From Epiperipatus broadwayi (taxonomy: Eukaryota; Onychophora; Udeonychophora; Euonychophora; Peripatidae): a stretch of 64,000 bases of DNA. The notes below the pieces were generated by a model. That model ran no database searches. It was not told the DNA's origin and saw only the letters and a list, made by a program, of their open reading frames with translations. This document shows positions 1-10,619 of the stretch, piece by piece. The position numbers and the translations under genes were made by a program. Each line of letters begins with the position of its first letter. The stretch's first letter is position 1. The stretch lies in contig JAQFVV010012534.1 of assembly GCA_028023455.1 (NCBI GenBank), positions 3,084,558 through 3,148,557 of the forward strand, written 5' to 3'.

Positions 1-244
1 TGTAAATACAAATAAAATAATAACATCTTAATATAAAAGGATACTTCAAATTTAATCATTATTGCTTAAAATTGAACAACAAAGCACTTGCAGATTTTTT
101 TCTTTCTCCCACCTCTAAATTTTAGGTCATGAATACAAATGGAACAAAAACTACACCTTGTACAAAAGGACACTCTAAATCGAACATTTAACATTTAAAG
201 TGTTTGGAGATGTTATTTTAGTTAAAAAATAAAATGAAATTTCT

Positions 245-790
245 CATTCATCATCATCATCGAACATTAACAATCCACTGCAGGATGAAGACCTATTTAA
301 GTTCAATCCATCTGTTCTGATCTTAGCCTCTCTTTTCCACATCATCCCTGCATCCACCCATCTCACATGTGGTCTCTTTCTGGGTCTTTTACAGTCTCTT
401 GAAATCCAGTTTTAAAATTTCAATTGTCCATCTATTATAATCTCTTCTAGCAATATGTCCAGTCCGACTCCACTTCAGTCTTTTAATTATTTCTCTTACC
501 CATGTATTGCATTTTCAATCTATTTTTGTTACTCCTAACATGCATCTCTCCATACTTCTTTGAGTGGACTGAAATCTTTGCATTGCTCTCTACTAAGTGT
601 CAAAGTCAAATCCATAAGTAATAATTGGTAAAACACATTTATTAAATATCTTCCTTTTCAAACACATAGCCATATTTCATTTTAATATTAAGTTATTTCT
701 ACCAAAATGACTCCAACCAAGTTTAACTCTATGATTAATTTCATCCATTATGTTTCCAACTGTAGTAATAATCCAACTATCTATTAAAAC
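245..790 (-). pseudogene. RTE-like LINE, 3' end of reverse transcriptase ORF (decayed)
   Basis: Read on the minus strand, this matches the C-terminal reverse-transcriptase region of the plus-strand LINE at 25.2-26.3 kb. Shared text includes the stretch coding for a YG.E/DTW-like 'finger' region, the QRSMERCML-like segment and a final GRPRKR/W-rich tail, but here stops and frameshifts interrupt it. Both copies share a 3' UTR phrase (CTTCATCCTGCA..TGGATTG) and end in a short (GATGAT)n tail, which here lies at about 248-262. A microsatellite 3' tail is typical of RTE-clade LINEs. Everything upstream of the C-terminal third is missing, as expected of a 5'-truncated retrotransposition product. Family assignment rests on motif similarity only. 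Confidence 0.7.
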
Positions 791-799
791 AACATCTAA

Positions 800-1363
800 A
801 AAGCGAAAGGAATCTACCATTTGTTCAATAAGCTTTTGCAACTTTTCTTCTATTCTTCATTCATTAAAATTTCAAAAGATTACTACATTTTATTCTATTT
901 GTTCTAAAAATTAAATATACTTAACACATTAGTTTTATTTAATTTTGTTTCCAAAAAGTATTCAAAACACAAGTAATTTTTTATTTATTTTCATTTCTCA
1001 TTACTTATTCCATTTATCACAGAATTTTCAACAATGGTTTTGTGGCTTCCTCAGGTGGGTGCAAAAGTTCCAGAATGCCTACTAAATTATTATTTCAAGC
1101 TTATTAAGACTTACAAAAAATTATAGTAAAATAACAAAAGGTTGATGATGAAATCAAAGAAAGTCTCACAAACATATAAAAATATACACTGGTATACAAA
1201 TACAATAAAGTTTAACTAAATTATACATTAAAATATATACTATATGAAAAAATTTGTTTCATACAATAAAAATTAAGACGTGTGAAATGTATATATCAAT
1301 ATTAAATCGGCATAAAGAGAGAGAATAAAAAAAAAACAATGCAAAAGAATTTTATGATCATGT
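800..1363. other. AT-rich stretch, nothing recognised
   Basis: AT-rich non-coding sequence between the LINE relic and the short insertion at 1.38 kb. I see no coding frame, TIR or RNA-like element here. Confidence 0.5.
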
Positions 1364-1464
1364 TATAATACTTTATTAAAACAGGCAAAACTCTCCATAC
1401 AGTAGTGTCACTCAGTGCAAGCCAAAGTATTGATCATGTGATGTTTGTTGGTATAATACTTTAT
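1364..1464. mobile_element. Ultrashort retroposon-like insertion with 13-bp TSD
   Basis: A 75-bp insert (1377-1451) lies between perfect 13-bp direct repeats TATAATACTTTAT (1364-1376 and 1452-1464). A related insert of 83 bp occurs at 39318-39400 with a different 15-bp duplication. The two share GGCAAAACTC.CCATACAG and TAGTG near the left, GCCAAA in the middle, and CATGTGATGTTTG at the right end. TSDs of unequal length but perfect sequence point to target-primed retroposition. No poly-A tail, A/B box or TIR is visible. The parent RNA is not recognised. Confidence 0.65.
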
Positions 1465-2504
1465 GTAGGTGATAGCTTTACATTGTTTCCCAAATAATAA
1501 AACTATTTATTTTAGCGCTTAACATTTAAAGCTTAATCATAAATTTTAAAGAACATTTAAATCGTTAAGATAAAATTGAAATATATCACTTTGTAAATAT
1601 AAAACTCTTCGAAAAGGGTAAAGCTTGTTTGAAATCTAAAATTGAACATTACTCTCAACAAACTCTTTTTATCCCAAGATAAGATTATCCAATCAAGGAT
1701 CATTAGTTAGAGTAATGTCAAAGCCCACCTGCTTAGTAAATCTTTAAACTAAAAAAAAAAAAAACAAGGAAAAGAGTATTCATCAAGCTAATAAGATACG
1801 ATTTTTTTTTTTTCCGAGACGTATAAAACAGGAAAACAAACTCTCCTCTTATTTATTAAGGAGAAAATAGTTTATAACTAGTCAAACCATCAACAGTGAA
1901 AAGGTCAGTTATTAGTCACCAAAATGGAACTTTGAATGTTTTCCTTGATATTAAATTAATTAGTTTTTAGATATATTTTCTTTATAGCAAAGAATTAATA
2001 ACGTATACATTTCATTTCTTTCCATCCTTTCTATTAGTATAAAGACTACCAAATAGGTAAACAAAACATAGGATAAATGATTAATCCTGACTTACAGACA
2101 AAAAAATTACTCTAAATTATACTCAATTTTTAATTGGCTAAGTTTTTATCATTTATTTCTACTCCTTTATAAAATAAAAAAAATATTAAAGGCTCAATAG
2201 TAAGATTAGAATATGTGTCTGTGTATACATGTAATGTTTCGAGTTTATGAGTTTCTATTTATGCGCGTTGTAATATGGCTACATAAATTCATGTAGATAT
2301 AAATATTATATTAGTTATTGTTACTAAATCGTTTCTATCCTTCTGCATCACTATAAATGAAATATCAATGTGTGGTCATTTATGATTCATATTTTGCTTC
2401 TTCACACTTGGTTTATTCTCATAATACTCAAATTATCCTCTACTGAAACTTCATGTCATATCTCACTTTACCTTCAAATAACGGATTAGTCCAGATTCCA
2501 CATT
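1465..2504. other. AT-rich intergenic stretch, nothing recognised
   Basis: Homopolymer-rich AT sequence up to the hAT element. I found no supported coding region or repeat structure. Confidence 0.5.
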
Positions 2505-2725
2505 ATCTAAACCAGTAGTCTTCAACCTTTTCATACCTGCGGACCGGCAGAAGTCTACAGATAAATTTTCTTAAAGATTTAAATTACAGAAAACAGTACA
2601 ATAACAATCGTTCTCATTAATGTGCCTGCATTGCTACGTTTATTATTTCATTATTAAAACATGCAAGAATAAAATGTTATTCACGTGAATGTTAAAAAAT
2701 ATCACAGCTAGTGTAATTACATGAC

Positions 2726-2861
2726 AATGATTATGATAAATGTCTTGCGTTGTTAGCCGAGAGGTATCGCAACCGCCATGCAAGCAAGTAGTTGGTTGCA
2801 GACTGTTGTGGGTTCGTGTCCCCGCTATGACATATGAAAAAAAAATGATTATGATAAATGT
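2726..2861 (+). mobile_element. tRNA-derived SINE (about 100 bp) with 18-bp TSD
   Basis: The insert spans 2744-2843 and is flanked by perfect 18-bp duplications AATGATTATGATAAATGT (2726-2743 and 2844-2861). It has a tRNA-like body with an A-box-like TTAGCCGAGAGGT and a B-box-like GGGTTCGTGTCC closing a T-arm. The tail reads GCTATGACATATG followed by A's. The copy at 56.3 kb ends in the same GCTATGACAYATG-A(n) tail, so the two belong to one family. Because it sits within the hAT element while the hAT TSD is intact, it either inserted after the hAT arrived or travelled with it. Confidence 0.88.
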
Positions 2862-3214
2862 AATATCTGTATTTAATGTTAAACATACAAGATGAAATTA
2901 TATATATATGGAATTTGTATAATAAAAAACTTTTTTTTTTTTTTTAAATTTTGAATGTTTTTAGAAAAATAATAAAAAAATTATTTCTACCCCCTCCCCC
3001 CTCATAAACATCTGTGATAACTAGAAAAAAAACAAATTAATTTATGTATGATTGAGTAGATTTTGTTTTCTGTTTCTTTTTTTTTTTAATTGGGTAAAAA
3101 TAAGATTAAAATAACACCAGATTGCATTAGTTGTTTACTCTTGAAGTCACCTGAGGACCGACCACCTGTAAAGCCACTCGGAAAATTGAGCTGAAAAGTT
3201 GTTTTGGTAAAGTG

Positions 3215-3499
3215 TCACATAGCTTCATTTAACAAAATTTCGGAACATACTACACACAAAGGCTGTGGTAATAGTTCACTGTCAGGAGCAACTATGAAAC
3301 CAAGTTTTAAATATTCCTCACTATAATTTCTAATAAAATGACCTTTTTTGTTTTTGTTTTTTCCTGCACATTCTGAAGTACTGACATATCTCTTTTTCCT
3401 CATTTCTTCAAGAGTTGAAACATTAGTACTTGGCATACTTTCTGCATCAGCACTACTTTTTACTGGAATATTATCCTTGTCTCTTCTTAAGAAAGGCAA
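3215..3499 (-). pseudogene. hAT transposase N-terminal fragment (BED/ZBED-like)
   Basis: A 94-residue frame. Residues about 58-94 contain RNYSEEYLKLGFIVAP, then LPQPLCVVCSEILLNEAM. This resembles the start of ZBED/SCAN-type hAT proteins, in which a YLK.GF..., C..C and NEAM segment leads into the K..RH...H half of the BED zinc finger. Here a stop follows NEAM directly and the downstream zinc ligands are not recognisable, so the finger is truncated. It lies inside the 2513-6873 hAT element, on its minus strand. No RNase-H-like catalytic region follows in the 700 bp to the left end. The fragment is probably inactive. Confidence 0.7.
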
Positions 3500-3852
3500 A
3501 AGGTTTTGATGTTAGACTTTTTTTGTCTCCATTTTGTGAAGTTTATAATTTCAAAAAGAAATGTCACACACAAAATAAAAAGATGATACAAATGCAATAA
3601 AATTAGTTGCTATATGTGAGCAATAAATGAGCTAATGTAATACTCAACAATGGATCTTTAGGCCAGATCCATGCTTCATGTCTTTCTAGATTGCTAGATT
3701 AGGATCAAATTAGATTCACACGTGTTACGATGTTTATAAAACTTTCCATCTGCCATTTTAGAAACATTTAAATTTTAGTCCAGTAAATAAATGATTAAAA
3801 ATATTAATTTTCTATTTAAAATGTTTTATTATAAATATTGGAGGGGCACAGA

Positions 3853-3892
3853 TATATATATATATGCACAAATACATATATATATATATATA
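3853..3892. repeat. (TA)n microsatellite
   Basis: Two TA-rich runs separated by GCACAAATACA, inside the hAT element. Confidence 0.7.
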
Positions 3893-6881
3893 ATTGCAGA
3901 TGGAAACTTTTATAAAAATCGATAAATAAATTTTAATATGCTATTTTTTTTAAGTATTTTATTCTGGAGATTTGCTTTCATGATAAACCCTACTAACATT
4001 CCATAGAATCAAACAAAAAAAATCCATTCACAAAATGGTAATGTAATTTCCTAATTAAAGTAAATTAAAATGGAAAAGAGATTTGAAATATAAATTCTTC
4101 AAATCTAAATTTAATTAAAAATAGATTTGAAATAATAAAATCATTGGGTTTATCGGGAGAGTGGATCTCAAGAATACAATGCAAATATACTTTAGGTTGA
4201 TAATTGCAGTCACCGGAATTTCAACAGCCATTTAGTCTTGAGTGAATGAAACAGAGAATTTCCCAAAAATAGCCCATCAGAACAATAGAGGTCAACCAGT
4301 CACAGTTTTTGTCAGTGAGTGTCTGACAAATCCACACCAGTTAAATTTTCAATAAAATGTTAAGAAGCATGGTTGCGGCGTAGACGGACTTGTAGCCTGC
4401 TTGTCTTCCCACTGTCCAAAGATGATGATCAAATACCTTATGCCGGAAAAACTTTGTCAAAATGTGTAATTGTGGACTGCTGAACTTTGAACTTTCATAT
4501 TAAAATACATAGCTAGCTATGCCTATGTGGAAATTCGTATTTCATCGTGGGATCCAAACTTCCACAAGGACTCGGAATAAATTAGGTAATATGTTCCCAA
4601 TTTGTTTATTTCTAACTGCCTAATTTATTCTTCAAAAAACTCCAGTTGACCCGATAATGTAATTTTTGCTACCTTTAATGTTTTCTTAAAAGAAATTCCC
4701 CTTAATTTAATGTAACTGTTAAATAAATTCTGTAAATTTTACTTGCTATCACTATAAATCTAATGTCTCCACTCTCACTCTGTCTATCTTAAAAATTATG
4801 ACTTTTAAGGCTAAACTTTCTCTAAAAGCAGTTCAGAAAATATTATTATTATTATTTACTTAAGAATGTATTTGTTAAGACTGATAAATGTCTTATTTAA
4901 AATTGAATCACGATATGCTAATTTGTCCATCTCGACAAAAGATTTATATAATTAAATATTTTTGCTTCCTATTTCCTGACCAACGTCTGATGGTAAATAA
5001 CTCACTATTAACTCTAAATGATTATTACTTGGAGAAACCTTTTTGTCGAGATGAAATAATTTTATATTACTTTATATGTTTTGAAATATTTTATGCGTAT
5101 ATGGTTTAGTTTTGGGGAGATGCTAGATCAAGTATGAGATTTCATTTAGTTATATTAATTCATGTTATAAGAATGAAAGGGAGGGTTTAGAAAGTTTATT
5201 CTTGCTAAATAATAAAAGAGAGTAAAAATGTTTTGAGTTAAATATTGGTGGGATTCTGTTTTGGAGGGAGAGATGTGTCACCCATAAAATGATATTTGTA
5301 ATAATATTAATGCTTATTTTATTCTTGCTGGTCCGATCTTGGTCAATCCATTTAACATTTATATAATGTTTAATAGCTCAGTACAATTTTACATTTAAAT
5401 TCTAAAAATGTATTTTTCCAGTACTTGTATTTTGCCTTGCAAACATTTTGCTTGATAACTTGTCTTTTGTTCTTTGTGATTGCTAAATCAGAAGTAGACC
5501 ATGTGATAAAATTTTTTTATCAGGATATGAAAGACAACTTGGGAAGACCCGGGATAAGCCGAGCTTAGCTAGCCTTGGTGATTCCCATTCTTTCATCTGA
5601 AATATCTTGAGGTTTGCCAATGGTGCAGACCACTCTTTCTTTATTTCTTGGCGTCACTGGAACGGGGCAGGTGAATGTGTCTATGCTGGTGATGCAATAT
5701 CAAATGCTGGGTCTATTTTAATTTCTTTTGTTCTGAGCACATCATGGCAGATTGACTACAGTCTGATTAATTTATTTGTTTTACAATCTTAAAATATTTA
5801 TTTGCGAATATCGCGATCCATTTATATTTTAAATGTGTCACTCTCTTCGAGACCAATTTCTAAAATATGAAAACAATTATTTCCCTCTTAAAATAATTTC
5901 ACTTATAATAAAGTTATGTTTAAAATAGGGTTGTTTAAAATATTTGTCTTGTACATCGCAGACTTGAGTGGGCATCTACCATAAAACTCTAATCGTTTAC
6001 ATTTGTTAAATTGGCATATGAACCATACCGCTCCCTTACTCGAGGCATAATTAATGACAGGATCAAAATTTATGTTAACAAAAATATGAAATAAAACAGA
6101 GAGACAATAGAAAAGTTATACAAATGTTTTATTAAATATATATGTGAATTTAAACTACCTGTGGTTCATCTCCATTCATTTATTAAAATTAATGTTTCTA
6201 ATTAATTATTGTGTTATCTGATGACTCAAAGTCACATACATACCATTCCTATAATTAAGTAAATGAATAGGTCTAATTAGAATTAATATTAGAGTTAGAC
6301 ATTATGAATTAGTTGAGGCTCATGTTCCACCATTGATGCTAGTGGGTCGGAGTGTGGAAAATATTTATTGCTTGCCTCAAAAATGTTGTTGATTAGTTGG
6401 CAGATTTAGAGTGGATGAACAGGGCAGAATCCATAAGTATTCTTTATCTTTGATCTTGTGAACAGTTGGATTCGAGGTACTTTTACCCAGGCTGTGAATC
6501 GTGATGAGTTAACATACAATTTTGACTGATACAATACAGAAATGCCTACTAGGTATAGAAATTGATGTGTAAGGAGTGGTGCAATTATCATGAGATTGAC
6601 ACTTTGTCTTTTGAAGATTGCATTTTCAATAAATTCCTTCGATTATTATTTAGTAATTATAGTATTATCTAATAATTTAAATAAAATTTTGATTTATAAT
6701 TAATTTTATTTAAGCAATTGCAATGAAAAAATAAATAAAAATTGTTTATATTAATTAAAAGTTTAAAATCTTATTATTTTGTTATTACAAACTTTCTTAC
6801 CAGTCTAGTGCAAACCAGCAGAAAATTTCTGTGGACTGGCACCAGTCCGTGGACAAAGGGTTGGAGATCACTGATCTAAAC

Positions 6882-8690
6882 TGTATTGAGCATTCATTAC
6901 TATGCACCTATGTGTATACAGATCGATAACACACAGCTAATGGTAACCAATAGATGATGATGCTCATTGAATCTGAATGTTTTCATTAAGAATGAGGATC
7001 TGGATGTCTTTTTAAAAGTAGGGTCAGAACACCACTGTCACAAAGCTGAAAGGCAGAATCCACATATACATGTTCTACCGAGAATCACTGTCAAACCTGA
7101 ATAGCAGTATATATGTTCTTCACAGAACTACTGTTATGAAGCTGAAAGACAGAATCTCCATTTCTCCAGATAATAAAGGTTAGCCTAAATAGTTGACACA
7201 GCAAGGCATGTCCTCATTCAAAAATGGAAGCTGCTAAAACCAAACACTGGTATAAGGAAAGTTGTCATAATAGAGCCAGAAGTTTCATGGGATCTAGTCA
7301 TAAAGCAAGTTGGCCAAATTACAGCTGGAAGTGAAACTTATAAGGGCAATTGCAGTCCTTTTTTTCATAGTTCACCCCAGAACACATCACCAACAGTAGC
7401 ATGTGGAGTATCCATTATAAAATATATTGTAAAGTATACATTTGTTTTCATATTCGGTAATAAATATAATATTAGAAACATATTTATACATTTTTGTATT
7501 ACATGAGACTGTGATTATTAATCACACATGTATAATCCAGACAAAACACAACACTCATATAATATTAAGGTGACCATATGTACTGATTTGCCCAGTACAG
7601 TACTGGTTTTCTGGCCATTGGTCCTGGTTAGTTGTGAAATGTAACCACTACAGTTTAAAAAAATTATAAAAACAAATAATGATGATCAAGATGCTTTTTT
7701 AAGAAGATATCCAGATGCTTTAACAAGATTCAGTGCCATTCTCTATTCACTATCACTTAAACAATTTCAAGAAACGTTGTTCACATGTATGCAGATGGTG
7801 TGATGTAATTCAAATAATGGAAACTTTAAAACAATTATTTATTTTTGGACACTAGGTTGTCAAAACATTGAAAGTGCAACTTTAATGACAAATTAAAATT
7901 GAAGTGTACATTCAATAAAACAAATACTAATAACAATAGTGGAAATATAAGCATGCTCCTTAATATTTTTTCAACTTATATTCTACATCAGTGACTATAT
8001 ACATGCTGTCTGAACTATTTCAAATGTCATGGTTTTAAATTTTGGAAGAAAAAAAACTTTAGATATTCCGAACACTTTTTAGATTGTAGATTCATGCTTA
8101 CACATTTCCAGTTTTAAAAAAAAAAGTGTTTTGTATTAATCCTCCATAATAAACAAAAAAAATCCTACCATCAATAAATAATAAAGAATTCCTCCTTAAC
8201 TTTTTAAAATAAGTTGCCAAAGTTTCAATGAAATTTCAACATCTCAATCAAGACTATGAAGTCCTGATATACTATTGAATCTCAAGTGATATAAGTCTGT
8301 ATATACATTAGAAGTTTTATTTTATTTTATTAGATAAATATCCAATCATAGTGTTATGTATTCAGCTATGAATCTGACTACCAACAATTATCACAAAATT
8401 ATTAATTACAATATTATTAAATAAGAATAAATATATTTATTTACACATTATACATATACACATCAAATAAGATGTAACTAAATAGCATTCATTAGTTCCT
8501 TTATATACACATTAACAATTAGACCTTGATTTAAAGTTCTAAATTTTCAATGCTATAATCACCACCAAACAAACAAATATTGCCACTGCAATAGCGGTGG
8601 ACCCAAGTGAATACTAAAAGTTTATACTCACAGCACTTTAAACACAATCCTCATTGGGCTGTTTCAGACGTACACAAATAATAAAAGACC
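6882..8690. other. Non-coding stretch with an imperfect tandem repeat and a possible transposon end
   Basis: At 7026-7166 a roughly 50-bp phrase with CACTGTCA, AGCTGAA and GGCAGAATC elements recurs two to three times imperfectly. At about 7570-7640 GGTGACCATATGTACTG followed by CAGTACAGTACTGG resembles a DNA-transposon terminus, but no partner end was found. The rest is unassigned. Confidence 0.3.
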
Positions 8691-9036
8691 AGTGAGGTCT
8701 ATAAACAATTTTAGCCAGCTATCTTTCACTTTCAGAGACACAAGCTCTGGGACACTTCCATTGTTGCAGAAAAGTCTAGGGCCACTTTTCCCCTCAGCTT
8801 TTCTCAAAGGTCCTTATGCCAGTAATAAACAACACCATGCGATGAGTGGAGAAAAGCTGACAACCATGCTCTTGGTACATGCAATATTTATACCGTTTTC
8901 TTCTTGCTTGAATTCATTGATAAATTCCTATCATTCCAATGTAAAAAGTAAAGCCATTTGGCTAATGCATTTTTACAATGATGATAAGGATCCGGCTTCT
9001 AATTACAACCGTTCACATTCCACAGTAATTAGCTTC

Positions 9037-9253
9037 AAATATTTATTCTGTTTGTTTTCCCCTAAAATAGTTTAATGGTTTGATTTTAACAATATACAGT
9101 TTTCTTGGTATTTTAAATCCACGAGTTATATCCGGCCTTGAAAATAATCTTTTGCATTATCTTTGACAGAATGCTTTTAAGTTACAATCTTTATCTGTGG
9201 GATTCGAACTCAGACTTTCACACGACCCACTACTTTCAGGGCCATCTCATATT
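9037..9253. repeat. 217-bp direct repeat, copy 1
   Basis: Identical to 9801-10017 by eye, with an offset of 764 bp. The right part is the antisense of a tRNA-like B-box (GATTCGAACTC) segment. Complete identity in such AT-rich, decayed surroundings implies a recent duplication or an assembly artefact. Confidence 0.85.
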
Positions 9254-9280
9254 GCTGACCCACCTGATCACACAAATGTG
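9185..9280 (-). repeat. tRNA-like (SINE-type) segment with B box
   Basis: On the minus strand it reads GTGTGATCAGGTGGGTCAGC, then ATGAGATGGC and finally GAGTTCGAATCCCACAG, a good B box. A homologous plus-strand segment lies at 10489-10566, and a truncated antisense copy lies in the duplicate at 9949-10017. It follows the hammerhead at 9289-9343 in the same orientation. Confidence 0.55.
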
Positions 9281-9288
9281 AAAAAAAT

Positions 9289-9343
9289 AATCACCAATAT
9301 ACGTATTTCATGCTAAACCAGCAATCATCAGTTGGTCTAGATT
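9289..9343 (-). ncRNA. Hammerhead ribozyme candidate, type I, complete core
   Basis: On the minus strand, stem I strand AATC-TAG-ACCAA leads into the core CTGATGA. Stem II is TTGCT, loop GGTTT, AGCAT. Then comes GAAA, and a 3-bp stem III (ATA, loop CG, TAT). Position 17 is A at 9298, and the second stem I strand TTGGTGATT (9297-9289) pairs with ACCAA and AATC across a TAG internal loop. All invariant core bases CUGANGA and GAAA are present. The base pair closing stem II next to the core is a T-T mismatch, which would weaken it. Related copies at 53.5 and 54.0 kb have ATG/CAT in stem III, a compensatory change. The predicted cleavage is between 9298 and 9297. Activity is untested. Confidence 0.72.
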
Positions 9344-9427
9344 ACTATCCTCACACATATATATATAATCAGTACTAAACTTTAATCTTGAACTTCTTTT
9401 TTCTTTAAAAATAGTCAGTATAAACAA

Positions 9428-9803
9428 TATTCATCAAAATATAAAATTATAAAATTACAAACCAATTTTTCTTTAAAAAACTTGTTTTTTAATTATTATG
9501 ACTATATGAATTTTTATTTTTATTTCAAAAGCAACGTTTCGACTATTTATTTCCTTATAGTCTTTTTCAAGCCACTAAAATATACAAAAAAAATAACAAA
9601 ATAAATAAAATTAAAACATTATATAAATCTAATATACAATATAAAAACATTACCTTCCTCTATTTAAAAAAAACTATAATTTAAACTTCTATTTAAACCA
9701 CTCTGTTTAAATTATATTTAGATAAAATATCTTATCTTAAAACCAGTCTTATCATCTACAAAAATCAATTAGTTTTTTAAATTCCTTAATATAAAAAAAA
9801 AAA
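9428..9803. repeat. Inverted repeat, left arm (0.38 kb)
   Basis: Reverse complement of 10074-10454, nearly identical. It contains the antisense of GTCGAAACGTTGC, preceded by a small hairpin (GACTAT..ATAGTC). The segment between the arms holds the second copy of the 217-bp direct repeat. Confidence 0.85.
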
Positions 9804-10017
9804 TATTTATTCTGTTTGTTTTCCCCTAAAATAGTTTAATGGTTTGATTTTAACAATATACAGTTTTCTTGGTATTTTAAATCCACGAGTTATATCCGGC
9901 CTTGAAAATAATCTTTTGCATTATCTTTGACAGAATGCTTTTAAGTTACAATCTTTATCTGTGGGATTCGAACTCAGACTTTCACACGACCCACTACTTT
10001 CAGGGCCATCTCATATT
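9801..10017. repeat. 217-bp direct repeat, copy 2
   Basis: Identical copy of 9037-9253. It ends abruptly inside the tRNA-like segment (after CATCTCATATT), so this copy lacks the hammerhead that follows copy 1. Confidence 0.85.
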
Positions 10018-10073
10018 TAGAAACAATAATTAATTATAATGTAAGTTTAATTATAATGTAAGTTTAAAAAAAA

Positions 10074-10454
10074 ATTTTTTTTTTTTTTTATATTAAGGAA
10101 TTTAAAAAACTAATTGATTTTTGTAGATGATAAGACTGGTTTTAAGATAAGATATTTTATCTAAATATAATTTAAACAGAGTGGTTTAAATAGAAGTTTA
10201 AATTATAGTTTTTTTTAAATAGAGGAAGGTAATGTTTTTATATTGTATATTAGATTTATATAATGTTTTAATTTTATTTATTTTGTTATTTTTTTTGTAT
10301 ATTTTAGTGGCTTGAAAAAGACTATAAGGAAATAAATAGTCGAAACGTTGCTTTTGAAATAAAAATAAAAATTCATATAGTCATAATAATTAAAAAACAA
10401 GTTTTTTAAAGAAAAATTGGTTTGTAATTTTATAATTTTATATTTTGATGAATA
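10074..10454. repeat. Inverted repeat, right arm (0.38 kb)
   Basis: Partner of 9428-9803. On the plus strand it carries GACTATAAGGAAATAAATAG, then TCGAAACGTTGCTTTTG and AAATAAA. The CGAAACGTTGC phrase after a short hairpin is seen in the 3' regions of several animal retroelements, but the family cannot be assigned from this alone. Confidence 0.85.
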
Positions 10455-10488
10455 ATCAGTACTCAGATTATTTATCTTTTCAACATGT

Positions 10489-10575
10489 GTGTGATCAGGT
10501 GGTTCAGCAATATGAGATGGCACTGAGAATAGTGGGTCATGTGAAAGTCTGAGTTCGAATCCCGCAAATATTACA
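10489..10575 (+). repeat. tRNA-like (SINE-type) segment
   Basis: GTGTGATCAGGTGGTTCAGC followed by ATATGAGATGGCAC and ending GAGTTCGAATCCCGCAA. The B box GAGTTCGAATCCC is well conserved and the A-box region weakly so. It is an inverted counterpart of 9185-9280. Confidence 0.55.
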
Positions 10576-10619
10576 TATATAAATGCAGGTTTAAGCCTGT
10601 ACAATGTATTAATCTTTAT

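Larger units (their letters stand above)
2513..6873. mobile_element. hAT-superfamily DNA transposon with TIRs and 8-bp TSD
   Basis: The left end starts CAGTAGTCTTCAACCTTTT and the right end, reverse-complemented, starts CAGTGATCTCCAACCCTTT. The inverted similarity continues for about 60 bp through CGGAC.GG..AGTC.ACAG to TTTTCT. A perfect 8-bp target duplication ATCTAAAC flanks it (2505-2512 and 6874-6881), the size expected for hAT. Inside is a minus-strand BED-type transposase fragment (3215-3499), but no catalytic or hATC dimerisation region was recognised, so the copy is non-autonomous. A tRNA-derived SINE has inserted at 2744-2843. Most of the remaining 3.3 kb (3500-6780) is AT-rich and unassigned. 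The intact TSD shows that both ends were mobilised together in one event. Confidence 0.9.

Noticed and set aside
8692-9075. 127-codon plus-strand frame
   Set aside because: It ends inside the 217-bp direct repeat, has no recognisable domain or signal, and its composition looks like random AT-rich sequence.
10278-10604. 108-codon minus-strand frame
   Set aside because: It is the antisense of the tRNA-like segment and of the inverted-repeat arm.
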